Below, piece after piece: positions 44,973 through 53,559 of a stretch of 64,000 bases of DNA; within the stretch, counting starts at the first letter, position 1, and each line of letters opens with the position of its first letter. A model generated the notes under the pieces. It saw only the letters and a list, made by a program, of their open reading frames with translations, had not been told where the DNA came from and ran no database searches. Origin of the DNA: Gordonia oryzae (GTDB taxonomy: Bacteria; Actinomycetota; Actinomycetes; Mycobacteriales; Mycobacteriaceae); contig NZ_RKMH01000004.1 of assembly GCF_003797185.1 (NCBI RefSeq), positions 186,001 through 250,000 on the forward strand, read 5' to 3'. The translations under genes and the position numbers were made by a program.

Positions 44973-45892
44973 GCCCGCGCCCGATGGCTTCGCGCCGATC
45001 GCCCGCGACCACCAGTCAGTATGTGCGCTACGACGAGGTCGCCGAGGCCAGTGCCGACCTGGTGATCCGCTCGTATTCGTCGTCGTTCGGCCTCGCCTCC
45101 CGGCTGCTGGCCGGTCGGATCCGGCGTGATGTACGCAACATCTATGCGTTGGTTCGCGTGGCCGACGAGATCGTCGACGCCCCGCGACCCGGCCAGGACG
45201 TCGACAGCAGGCGGGTCGCACTCGATCAGCTCGAGGCGGACACCCTCGCGGCGATGGACAGCGGGTCGAGTACCAATCTGGTGGTCCACGCCTTCGCCCG
45301 CACGGCCCGCCGGGTCGGCGTCGACGACTCGCTGACAGCGCCGTTCTTCGCGTCGATGCGCACCGACTTGACCTGTCGAGAACACGACGACGACAGTCTG
45401 GCCACCTACATCTATGGGTCGGCGGAGGTCGTCGGGTTGATGTGTCTGCGGGCATTTCTCGTCGAAGAACCCGACCCTGACGCCGGCTATGAGGCGATGG
45501 CACCGGGAGCGCAACGTCTTGGGGCCGCGTTCCAGAAGGTCAACTTCTTGCGCGACCTCGGAGTCGATGACGGTGAACTCGGCCGACGCTATCTCACCGG
45601 TCTCGACCCGCAAGCCCCGAGCGATGCGGCGTGGCAGAGGTGGCTCGACGACATCGACGACGACCTGGCCGCCGCGGCGCTCATCATTCCCGAACTGCCC
45701 GTTGCGGCACGGGTCGCGGTATGTACCGCCCACGATTTGTTCGCCGAGTTGTCGGCGCGTCTGCGCACCGTGGCACCGGAGGACGCGGTGACCGCGCGCG
45801 TACGGGTGCCCGGACCGGTGAAGGCACGTATCGCTGCGGCGGCTGCGGTGCGCCGCGGATATCCACGAGCGGAAGGGGTGTCGAACCGGTGA
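44969..45892 (+). CDS. crtB: Phytoene synthase
   Basis: The 307-residue prenyl-transferase condenses two GGPP to phytoene. The first aspartate-rich motif is in 'RVADEIVDAPRP' and the second in 'NFLRDLGVDDGELGRRYL', with 'SSSFGLASRLL' and 'YIYGSAEVVGLM' typical of the family. It overlaps idi (ATGA) and crtI (GTGA). No GGPP synthase gene lies within the window, so crtE must be elsewhere. Confidence 0.93.
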   Translation: MSPRPMASRRSPATTSQYVRYDEVAEASADLVIRSYSSSFGLASRLLAGRIRRDVRNIYALVRVADEIVDAPRPGQDVDSRRVALDQLEADTLAAMDSGSSTNLVVHAFARTARRVGVDDSLTAPFFASMRTDLTCREHDDDSLATYIYGSAEVVGLMCLRAFLVEEPDPDAGYEAMAPGAQRLGAAFQKVNFLRDLGVDDGELGRRYLTGLDPQAPSDAAWQRWLDDIDDDLAAAALIIPELPVAARVAVCTAHDLFAELSARLRTVAPEDAVTARVRVPGPVKARIAAAAAVRRGYPRAEGVSNR

Positions 45893-47463
45893 CTACACCG
45901 AAGAAGGTCGTCGTCATTGGCGGCGGTGTGGCCGGACTGGCCACTGCTGCATTGTTGGCCGCCGACGGGCACGACGTCGACATCATCGAGAAGAACGCCA
46001 ATCCTGGTGGGCGGGCCGGGAGTTGGGAGAAGGACGGATTCCGCTTCGACACCGGACCGTCGTGGTGGCTGATGCCGCAGGTCTTTGATCACTTCTTCGC
46101 GTTGCTGGGGACGTCGACGGCTGAGCAACTGGAGCTCACCCGACTCGAACCCGGATATCGGGTGTTCTTCGAAGGCGAGCCGGATCCATTGGAGATCTCC
46201 GGTGATCGTGTTCGTAACCGGGAGTTGTTCGAGCGCACCGAACCCGGTGCGGGCGTGCGATTCGACGAATACCTGGAGTCGGCACGCGACACCTACGACG
46301 TGGCCGTTCGACGATTCCTTTACACCAGCTTCTCCTCGGCCCGGGCGTTCACCGCCACCGAACTGCTACGCCGTCTCCCCCGGTTGGCGCGACTGCTCAC
46401 CGAGAGCCTGGAGTCGTTCATCGCCAGGCACTTTCGTGACCGGAGGCTACGGCAGATCCTCGGCTACCCGGCAGTGTTCCTCGGGGCGTCGCCCGAGCGT
46501 GCGCCCGCGATGTATCACCTGATGAGCTGGCTGGATCTCGACGACGGGGTCCGATACCCGCAAGGGGGTTTCACCCGATTCGTCGACGCGCTCGTCGGCG
46601 TCGCCGTCGATCATGGCGCGCGCCTGCACACCGGGGTGACGGCGACCGAGATCTGTACCCGCGATTCGGGTCGCGGACCGATCGGGAGGCGGGCAACGGT
46701 TACCGGTGTGCGGGCGACCGGTGCGGACGGTACCGAGAACGTGTGGCCTGCCGACATCGTGATCGGCGCGGCCGATCTACACCACCTCGAGACTCGCTTG
46801 CTGCCAAGAAGGTTGCAGACATTCCCGCAACGGTGGTGGGACCGCCGGACGTCGGGGCCCGGTGCAGTGCTGGTCTTCCTCGGGGTGCGTGGGCGGCTTC
46901 CGCAACTCGCGCACCACTCGCTGTTCTTCACCCAGGACTGGCACGCGAACTTCGATGCCATCTTCACCGAACCCACCCGCGTCCCCGAGCCCGCATCGCT
47001 GTATGTGTGTCGGCCGTCGGCGACCGACGATTCGGTGGCGCCGAGCGAGTACGAGAATTTGTTCATCCTGGTACCCATACCGCCCGACCCGTCACTGGGC
47101 CGTGGCGGTGTCGACGGCGCAGGCGATCGGGTGATCGAGCAGACCGCCGACCGCGCCATCGGCCTCGTCGCCGACTGGGCAGGCATCGAGGACCTCGCGG
47201 ATCGGATCGTCGTACGCCGCACGATGGGGCCGGGCGATTTCGCGGTCGACGTCAACTCGTGGTCCGGTGGTGCGCTCGGCCCCGCGCACACGTTGCGCCA
47301 GAGTGCCTTTCTGCGCGCCACCAACCGATCACGCAAGGTGGACGGACTCTACTATGCCGGTGGCTCGACTCGCCCCGGCATCGGACTGCCCATGTGCCTC
47401 ATCAGCGCCGAACTGATCCGCAAGCGCCTGCGCGGCGACCATTCCACCGGTCCCTCTGTCTGA
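45889..47463 (+). CDS. crtI: Phytoene desaturase
   Basis: The 524-residue FAD enzyme has 'VVVIGGGVAGLATAALLAADGHDVDIIEKNANPGGRAG' at the N-terminus and 'YYAGGSTRPGIGLPMCLISAELI' at the C-terminus, the bacterial CrtI signatures. It should introduce the double bonds of lycopene. The GTG at 45889 overlapping crtB was chosen, since upstream in-frame sequence lies inside crtB and has no homology. A second, distinct crtI-like gene is at 59.9 kb. Confidence 0.93.
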   Translation: MTTPKKVVVIGGGVAGLATAALLAADGHDVDIIEKNANPGGRAGSWEKDGFRFDTGPSWWLMPQVFDHFFALLGTSTAEQLELTRLEPGYRVFFEGEPDPLEISGDRVRNRELFERTEPGAGVRFDEYLESARDTYDVAVRRFLYTSFSSARAFTATELLRRLPRLARLLTESLESFIARHFRDRRLRQILGYPAVFLGASPERAPAMYHLMSWLDLDDGVRYPQGGFTRFVDALVGVAVDHGARLHTGVTATEICTRDSGRGPIGRRATVTGVRATGADGTENVWPADIVIGAADLHHLETRLLPRRLQTFPQRWWDRRTSGPGAVLVFLGVRGRLPQLAHHSLFFTQDWHANFDAIFTEPTRVPEPASLYVCRPSATDDSVAPSEYENLFILVPIPPDPSLGRGGVDGAGDRVIEQTADRAIGLVADWAGIEDLADRIVVRRTMGPGDFAVDVNSWSGGALGPAHTLRQSAFLRATNRSRKVDGLYYAGGSTRPGIGLPMCLISAELIRKRLRGDHSTGPSV

Positions 47464-47504
47464 CTGCGTCGGAATGCGTCTCGTCGCGCGTGCGCCTCAG
47501 CGCG

Positions 47505-48164
47505 CTACGCAACGAACAGGCACGCCCGCGCGATCTTGTCCATCCGATGGACGAGCGCCTCGCGCGGCAGCCCGCTGTCGAAGTTGACGATCGACTGTAT
47601 GGCACCGATCGCGCTGTAGACCATCGCGCGCGCATTCGCCTCGTCGAGTTCCGGGCGGGTCTCGAGGAGAGTGGCAATCCACTCCTCGTTGTAGCGCCGC
47701 TGCATTCGCTTGAGCCGACGGGCATCCTCGGGGTTGAGGCTGCTGATCTCCTGGCGGTAGAGCTGCACCTCAAGGCGGCGGTCGATGCAGAAGTTGATTT
47801 GTTGATGGACGAGGCGGGTAAGGATGTCGCTGCTGGAGAGACCGGCATCAGCGATCTGCTCGGCCTCGTCGAGTAGATCGCTGATCGCCTTGTCGAGCAG
47901 AGCGACGAGCACGGCGTACTTGTTGTCGAAATGCCGGTAGATACCCGATCCGACGATGCCGGATGCGGAGCCGATCTCACCAAGACTGACAGCGTGAAAA
48001 CCCCTGTCCGCGAAGAGGGTAGCAGCGGCGCTGAGGATCTTGAGCCCGCGTTCGGGGTCGCGCACGCGTTTGGCGCGCTTGGTGCCATGTGGTGCTGACA
48101 ACCGCGCCGTCTCCTTCCCTCGTTCGCTCTCCGTCCTGGTTGGTGAGTGGACAGTAGTGATCAT
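47505..48164 (-). CDS. TetR-family regulator of the acyl-CoA operon
   Basis: The 219-residue TetR protein has 'KILSAAATLFADRGFHAVSLGEIGSASGIVGSGIYRHFDNKYAVLVALLD' as HTH domain. The C-terminal ligand domain is of the type found with acyl-CoA metabolism genes. Its ATG follows the AtuA-like stop with no spacer, so it is the last gene of the operon it probably regulates. An 18-base inverted repeat covers the junction. Confidence 0.88.
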   Translation of the reverse strand: MITTVHSPTRTESERGKETARLSAPHGTKRAKRVRDPERGLKILSAAATLFADRGFHAVSLGEIGSASGIVGSGIYRHFDNKYAVLVALLDKAISDLLDEAEQIADAGLSSSDILTRLVHQQINFCIDRRLEVQLYRQEISSLNPEDARRLKRMQRRYNEEWIATLLETRPELDEANARAMVYSAIGAIQSIVNFDSGLPREALVHRMDKIARACLFVA

Positions 48165-48173
48165 TCAATCACT
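48156..48173. promoter_or_regulatory. Inverted repeat over the TetR start codon
   Basis: AGTGAT-CATTCA-ATCACT is a perfect 6+6 inverted repeat spanning the end of the AtuA-like gene and the TetR start. The CATTCA core recurs as CATTCACTA at 58085 and 58231 in the operon's divergent promoter, which may mark related binding sites. Confidence 0.4.
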
Positions 48174-49958
48174 CACCATTGGGTCCAACAAACGGGCGGG
48201 AATGTCGGTGTGGCGTGCGCGGAGGTATTCACCAAGGCCCTTGGCCTGCGCATCCGGGCGCACCGATGAGGCCACGCCGTCGCCGAGAAACCCGTCGATG
48301 ACGAAATTGAGGGCACGCAAGTTGGCGAGCTCATACCTGGTGACGGTCAGTCCCGCGGCCTCGGGAATGAGTTCCACCAGACGCTCGACGGTGAGATGGT
48401 CGCACAACCACTCCCATCGCTCGTCGGTGTCGGTCCACACGCCCACATTCGCCCTGCCCCCCTTGTCTCCCGAGCGGGCGGCGATGACGCGCCCGATAGG
48501 TCTGCGCTGCGTTGGACCCCAATCCTGCTGGGCCACTATCTCTTCCGTACAACCGGACGTTCGCGGTTCGGCGACGCCGGGCGTATGCGGAATGACCTCG
48601 CGGTGCCCGTCGGCATGGACCACTGTGTGGGTGATCTCCTCGGCTTCCACCAGACACGGCCAGTACACGCCGAATTCGGTGGCCGAGGATGGTGGCGTTG
48701 TGGTGTGGAATCCCGCATAACCACCGAGTGCGAGTTCCATCAGCGAGTTCGAGAACGCGCGGTCGACCTTCTTGCGGTCACCGTCCTTCACCGTGACACG
48801 TAGATGCGCGCTGGCACGGGCGGCAGTGTCGGGATCGGGTGAGTCGTAGCGCAGTAGTTGAATATCGATGTCGTCGAAGGCATCTGCGCCACCGAGGATC
48901 TCCAGCATTTCCTCGGTCGCCCAGGCCGCCTTCTCCTCGATGTCCAGGCCGGTGAGTACCAAGGTCATCGTGTTGCGGAAGCCGCCGACATAGTTCATGG
49001 CGACTTTCAGTTGGGTTCCCGGCGCCGTGCCACGGACACCCGAAACGCGAACCCGGTGTTCGGCTTCCTGGGTGATCTGCGCGGTGTCGAAGTGTGCCAC
49101 CACGTCGGGGTTGAGGTAGTGGGGGTGGTCGATCTCGTAGAGCACCTGTGCGGTCACGGTGCCCGGCGAGACCAGGCCGCCGGTACCGGGATGTTTGGTG
49201 ATGACGGCCGATCCGTCGTGCGCGACCTCGGCGATGGGGAATCCGGGATAGCGGCGGTCAGTGATCTCGTGGATCTGTGAGTAGTTCCCGCCGGTGGCCT
49301 GCGGTCCGCATTCGATGATGTGGCCGGCCAACACGGCGCCGGCGAGCGCGTCGAAGTCGTCACGGTTCCACTTGTGCCACCACGCGCACGTTCCGACCAC
49401 CAGCGAGGCGTCGGTAACGCGTGGGCAGATCACGATGTCGGCCCCTTGCGCCAGCGCGCTGGCAATGCCCCACCCACCGAGGTAAGCATTCGCCGACACC
49501 GGGTGCACGCCCGCGTCGGCGAGCGGGATGCCCTTGTCCAGGTGCCGGAATTCGTGTCCGGCGGACTGTAATTCGGCCAGCCGGGGCAGCACGTCGTCAC
49601 CCTCGATGTAGGCGACGGACATGTCGACGCCGAGATCGGCGATGAGTTTCTCCAATTCATCGGCCAGGCCCGCGGGATTGAGCCCACCGGCGTTGACCAC
49701 GATCTTGATGCCGCGCTCGGCGCAGTCCCGCAAGACATCGCGCGCCTGGGTCACAAAAGTTCGCGCGTAGCCGGTTGTCGGATTCTTCTGCTGGGCCTTC
49801 CACAAGATCAGCATCGTGAGTTCGGCCAGGTAGTCACCCGTCACGACATCGACGGGGCCGCCGTCGATCATCTCCCGGAAGGCGGCGAGACGGTCACCGT
49901 AGAAACCGGAGATGTTGCCGATGCGGACGGGGGGCCGGCGTGCGTGCGCGGTCGTCAT
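48165..49958 (-). CDS. AtuA-family protein (acyclic terpene utilisation, DUF1446)
   Basis: The 597-residue protein matches the AtuA/DUF1446 family: 'RIGNISGFYGDRLAAFREMI', 'VVTGDYLAELTMLILWKAQ', 'IVNAGGLNPAGLA', 'ADIVICPRVTDASLV' and 'RSGDKGGRANVGVWT'. AtuA is required for citronellol and geraniol growth in Pseudomonas, but its reaction is not established. Here it overlaps a TIGR03084-type gene by four bases within an operon containing acyl-CoA carboxylase and dehydrogenase, as in terpenoid or branched-acid pathways. Confidence 0.9.
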   Translation of the reverse strand: MTTAHARRPPVRIGNISGFYGDRLAAFREMIDGGPVDVVTGDYLAELTMLILWKAQQKNPTTGYARTFVTQARDVLRDCAERGIKIVVNAGGLNPAGLADELEKLIADLGVDMSVAYIEGDDVLPRLAELQSAGHEFRHLDKGIPLADAGVHPVSANAYLGGWGIASALAQGADIVICPRVTDASLVVGTCAWWHKWNRDDFDALAGAVLAGHIIECGPQATGGNYSQIHEITDRRYPGFPIAEVAHDGSAVITKHPGTGGLVSPGTVTAQVLYEIDHPHYLNPDVVAHFDTAQITQEAEHRVRVSGVRGTAPGTQLKVAMNYVGGFRNTMTLVLTGLDIEEKAAWATEEMLEILGGADAFDDIDIQLLRYDSPDPDTAARASAHLRVTVKDGDRKKVDRAFSNSLMELALGGYAGFHTTTPPSSATEFGVYWPCLVEAEEITHTVVHADGHREVIPHTPGVAEPRTSGCTEEIVAQQDWGPTQRRPIGRVIAARSGDKGGRANVGVWTDTDERWEWLCDHLTVERLVELIPEAAGLTVTRYELANLRALNFVIDGFLGDGVASSVRPDAQAKGLGEYLRARHTDIPARLLDPMVSD

Positions 49959-50809
49959 AATGCTCCTGGCCGATCGTTGTTGGGGGTGCCCTGATCCGCG
50001 GCTGGGGGTGCGAACTGACCGGGGTCACGGCCTTGGCCGGCCGGTCCGGCAAAGGCCTGGGCGATGGTCATCCATTGATCTGCGACCGCACCAGAGATCT
50101 CCAGGGCGGTGTCGTCGCGATGGCGCCGTTGGGTGACCACAAGGCAGAAGTCGAGGGCCGATCCGCGGACCGAGTCTGTTGCTGCCGGGTCGCCCCACTG
50201 CCACACCGACCGACTGTCGGGTGCGGTGAGTTCGACGAACACCGGGACGGTCGGCACGTCGAGTCCGCGAGTACGGAAACTGTTGGGGAGGGCAAGCACA
50301 CCGATGCGGCAGACGTTCTGCAGGCGATCGGTGGGCTCGCGGACGACGCCGAGGGCATCGGCGACGTCCTGACCGTGTGCCCAGGTCTCCATGATGCGGG
50401 CGGTGATCTTCGAGGGCAGACTCATCGCCGGCCCAAACCAGGGGACGCGCTGGGCGGGATCGGCGGCGAGCATCGCCGCGGTCAGCTCGGCGCTCTCCGA
50501 GCGCCACCACTGCAGCATCTCGGTGCCGGTCCTATCCGCATAACGGGCGCCGACCTCGTCGACGTAGCTCTGCAGATCGTCCACGTCGTCGTCACGCAAG
50601 GACTCGAATGCCACCGGATCGGCGATGGCGAGTCGGGTGATGCTGTCGAAGTGGGCGAGGTGGGCGATCTGGTCGCGGATGGTCCAGCCCACGGCCGCAG
50701 TGTCGATGTCCCAGTCGGCATCGTCGAGGGTCGCGAGAATCTCCTGCAGCGCAGCGGCTTCGGCGCTCAGATCCGCGACGAGTCCGGCCACCACCTCTGT
50801 GCGGCTCAT
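49955..50809 (-). CDS. TIGR03084-type metal-binding (DinB/MDMPI-like) protein
   Basis: The 284-residue protein starts 'MSRTEVVAGLVADLSAEAAAL' and carries 'WTIRDQIAHLAHFDSITRLA' and 'ITARIMETWAHGQDVADALG', with histidines placed as in the DinB/maleylpyruvate isomerase-like four-helix bundle, then a C-terminal wHTH-like or SCP-like part ('SALDFCLVVTQRRHRDDTALEI'). The family is found beside AtuA-type genes, but its function is unknown. The ATG at 50809 overlaps the crotonase stop by four bases; homology does not extend upstream. Confidence 0.83.
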   Translation of the reverse strand: MSRTEVVAGLVADLSAEAAALQEILATLDDADWDIDTAAVGWTIRDQIAHLAHFDSITRLAIADPVAFESLRDDDVDDLQSYVDEVGARYADRTGTEMLQWWRSESAELTAAMLAADPAQRVPWFGPAMSLPSKITARIMETWAHGQDVADALGVVREPTDRLQNVCRIGVLALPNSFRTRGLDVPTVPVFVELTAPDSRSVWQWGDPAATDSVRGSALDFCLVVTQRRHRDDTALEISGAVADQWMTIAQAFAGPAGQGRDPGQFAPPAADQGTPNNDRPGAL

Positions 50810-51570
50810 CGTCCCCGCCAGACGGGGGTGCGCTTCTCGGCGAATGCGCGCGGTCCCTCTTGCGCGTCTTCGCTGAGATACACGGGTGTCCAGATGGCCT
50901 CGGCGGCGTCGAAGGCGTCGTCTCGGTGGTGGCGCGCCGCAGCGTAGACCGTGGCTTTGCCCGCACGTACCGACAGCGGTGCGTTTGCGGCGATGCGCGA
51001 AACCCATTCTCTTGTGCGCGTCATCAGCTTGTCGTACGGGACCACCTCGTTGACCAGGCCGACCTCATAGGCCCGCTGGGCTGTCAACGGATCGCCGGTG
51101 ACCAGCATCTGCATGGCGATACGTGGCGGGAGCAGCCACGGCAGCGGCGCGGCCCAGGGCGCGCCCCGGCCGATCTTGATCTCGGAGATGCCGAACCTCG
51201 CGTTCTCCACCGCGATCACCAGGTCGGCCGACTGCGCCAGCAAGAAGCCGCCACCGTAGGCTCCACCGTTGACTGCCGCAATGACAGGCTTGGTCATCGG
51301 TACCGTCCGATTAGGTTGCGGCACATAGTCCGGCGGCGGGACCGTCAGCGACACGTCGGCCATCTCCTTGAGATCGCCGCCGGCGCAGAATGCCTTGTCG
51401 CCGGCGCCGGTGAGCACCACCACCGACACCTCGGGGTTGGCCTCGGCAGAGACGAAGGCCGTCTTGAGACCTTCACGCACCGCCCTGTTCAGCGCGTTGC
51501 GCGCCTCCGGGCGATTGATCGTGATCCACGCGGCGCCGCCTTCGACGTTGTAGAGAACCTCGTCGGTCAT
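50806..51570 (-). CDS. Enoyl-CoA hydratase family protein
   Basis: The 254-residue crotonase has 'KAFCAGGDLKEMADV' and 'NGGAYGGGFLLAQSADLVIA' oxyanion segments, and 'FGISEIKIGRGAPWAAPLPWLLPPRI' in the catalytic region, which lacks the usual paired glutamates of classical hydratases (Ile-Lys-Ile and Ala in place). In an acyl-CoA carboxylase operon it fits the AtuE/LiuC position, hydrating a 3-methylglutaconyl- or isohexenylglutaconyl-type CoA. It overlaps both neighbours by four bases. Confidence 0.86.
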   Translation of the reverse strand: MTDEVLYNVEGGAAWITINRPEARNALNRAVREGLKTAFVSAEANPEVSVVVLTGAGDKAFCAGGDLKEMADVSLTVPPPDYVPQPNRTVPMTKPVIAAVNGGAYGGGFLLAQSADLVIAVENARFGISEIKIGRGAPWAAPLPWLLPPRIAMQMLVTGDPLTAQRAYEVGLVNEVVPYDKLMTRTREWVSRIAANAPLSVRAGKATVYAAARHHRDDAFDAAEAIWTPVYLSEDAQEGPRAFAEKRTPVWRGR

Positions 51571-53549
51571 TGGCCTTGCACCTCGGAGTTGTCCTCAAGC
51601 ACGATCAGGACGGTTCCGGTTTCCACGGAGCGGCCCACCGAGACGGGGATCTCGCTGACCACCGAATCGGTTTCGGCCACAATGGAATGCTCCATCTTCA
51701 TGGCTTCGAGGACGAGTACAACAGTGCCTGCGGCGACTTCGTCGCCCACAGCGACCTGCACACGTGAGACGGTGCCTGGCATGGGAGCGACGAGCGACCC
51801 CGGGGTGATTGCCTCGGTGGAGTCCGGGAATCGGGGCACGTCGACGAACTCGATGCTGCCCGATGCCCACGTCACCAGGCGGGAGTTGTGGCCGGTCGAC
51901 ATGGTGAATCGACGACGCACCCCATCGGTCACGATGTCGACGTCGGTGGGTGTCATCGTCAGCACCTGCGCGTTTACCGGCTGGCCATCCACCTCGAACC
52001 GCGGGGCGACGCCGAGACCGTAGCCGACACGCACCACCTCATCGCCGACAAGATATTCGCGAGACTGCAACTGGGCGAGATTGTTTCGGAAACCCGAGGC
52101 GATTCCGGCCAACGCTCGCGCCTGGGCCCGCTGCTCGGACTGGTCGGCGAGTGCGGCGGCCAGAGCGGCAGCCCGCACCGTGGCGGCGTCGGGCCGTCCG
52201 ATCAGGTCTGGGATGTCGCTGCGGTCCAGATAGTGGGTGTCGATGTCGCCGGCGGCGAACTCGTCGCTGCGCAGAACACCCACGAGCAGATTGAGATTGG
52301 TGGTTACCCCCTGAATCCTGCTGCGTTGCAGGGCACGTGCCAGACGTGTGGTTGCCTCCGCGCGGGTGGCACCGTAGGCGATGACCTTGGCCAGCATCGG
52401 ATCGTAGTTGGTGGAGACCACATCGCCGGACCGCACACCGGTGTCGAGCCGGATACCGGGTTCCATGGCGATCTCGAACAGATCGAGATGGCCGGCCGCA
52501 GGCAGGAAGCCGTTGGCGGCGTCCTCGGCGTAGATACGCGCCTCGATCGCGTGCCCGGTGATGGTCGGGGCGGTCGCCGCCGATGGCAGCGGGGCGCCAT
52601 TGGCGACGTCGATCTGCAGCCGCACCAGGTCGAGTCCGGTGACCAGCTCGGTGACCGGATGCTCTACCTGCAGGCGGGTGTTGACTTCGAGGAAGTAGAA
52701 CCGACCGTCGGGGGCCAGGAGGAACTCGACGGTGCCCGCGCCGACGTATTCCAGCGTTCTTCCCGCTTGGACAGCCGCCGCACCCATGGTGGCGCGCAAC
52801 TCGGGACTGACTGCGGGGGATGGGGATTCCTCCACAATCTTTTGGTGACGACGTTGGATCGAGCACTCACGTTCGTTGAGGTGAACGATGGTGCCGTGCG
52901 TATCACCGAAGATCTGGATCTCGATGTGGCGCGGTTCGTCGAGGTAATGCTCGAGGAAGACGGTGTCATTGCCGAAGGCGGCATCCGCCTCGCGCCTCGC
53001 GGAGGCGATGGCGTCGATGAGCGCGGCATGGTCGCGGACGATACGCATTCCGCGTCCACCGCCACCGAAGCTGGCCTTGACCAGTATCGGCCAGCCCACC
53101 TCGTCGGCCAGCGCGGGGATGTCGGCGTCGGCGACCCCGGTCAGGTCGCAGCCCGGCAGCACCGGCACCCCGGCGTCCTTCATGAGGTCGCGGGCGGTGA
53201 GCTTGGAGCCCATGAGTTCGATGGCCCTGATACCCGGACCGATGAACACGATACCGGCTTCGGTGCACTGCTCGGCGAATTGTGCATTCTCCGAGAGGAA
53301 TCCGTATCCGGGGTGGATGGCGTCGGCACCGACTCGCTGCGCTGCGGCCAGCACCAGGTCGGCGCGCAGGTATGACTCGGCGGGCGTCGTGCCGCCGAGC
53401 GGCACGGCTTCGTCGGCCTCGAGCACGAACAGGGCATCGGCATCGGGGTCGGAATAGACGGCCACGGTGTAGACACCCATGTCGCGGCAGGTACGGAAGA
53501 CCCGGCGCGCGATCTCGCCGCGGTTGGCGACGAGGATCTTGGTGATCAC
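51567..53549 (-). CDS. Acyl-CoA carboxylase alpha subunit (biotin carboxylase + BCCP)
   Basis: The 660-residue protein has a biotin carboxylase domain ('KILVANRGEIARRVFRTCRDMG', 'KASFGGGGRGMRIV' ATP loop, 'ECSIQRRHQKIVEESPSP', 'EVNTRLQVEHPVTE'), a linker, and a C-terminal biotinyl domain with 'LVLEAMKMEHS', the Lys being biotinylated. It carboxylates biotin for the beta subunit upstream. The GTG at 53549 (VITKILVANRGE) was chosen since the family begins there and GAGG precedes it. The pair resembles AtuC/AtuF and mycobacterial AccD2/AccA2. Confidence 0.93.
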   Translation of the reverse strand: MITKILVANRGEIARRVFRTCRDMGVYTVAVYSDPDADALFVLEADEAVPLGGTTPAESYLRADLVLAAAQRVGADAIHPGYGFLSENAQFAEQCTEAGIVFIGPGIRAIELMGSKLTARDLMKDAGVPVLPGCDLTGVADADIPALADEVGWPILVKASFGGGGRGMRIVRDHAALIDAIASARREADAAFGNDTVFLEHYLDEPRHIEIQIFGDTHGTIVHLNERECSIQRRHQKIVEESPSPAVSPELRATMGAAAVQAGRTLEYVGAGTVEFLLAPDGRFYFLEVNTRLQVEHPVTELVTGLDLVRLQIDVANGAPLPSAATAPTITGHAIEARIYAEDAANGFLPAAGHLDLFEIAMEPGIRLDTGVRSGDVVSTNYDPMLAKVIAYGATRAEATTRLARALQRSRIQGVTTNLNLLVGVLRSDEFAAGDIDTHYLDRSDIPDLIGRPDAATVRAAALAAALADQSEQRAQARALAGIASGFRNNLAQLQSREYLVGDEVVRVGYGLGVAPRFEVDGQPVNAQVLTMTPTDVDIVTDGVRRRFTMSTGHNSRLVTWASGSIEFVDVPRFPDSTEAITPGSLVAPMPGTVSRVQVAVGDEVAAGTVVLVLEAMKMEHSIVAETDSVVSEIPVSVGRSVETGTVLIVLEDNSEVQGQ

Positions 53550-53559
53550 GGTAGGCACC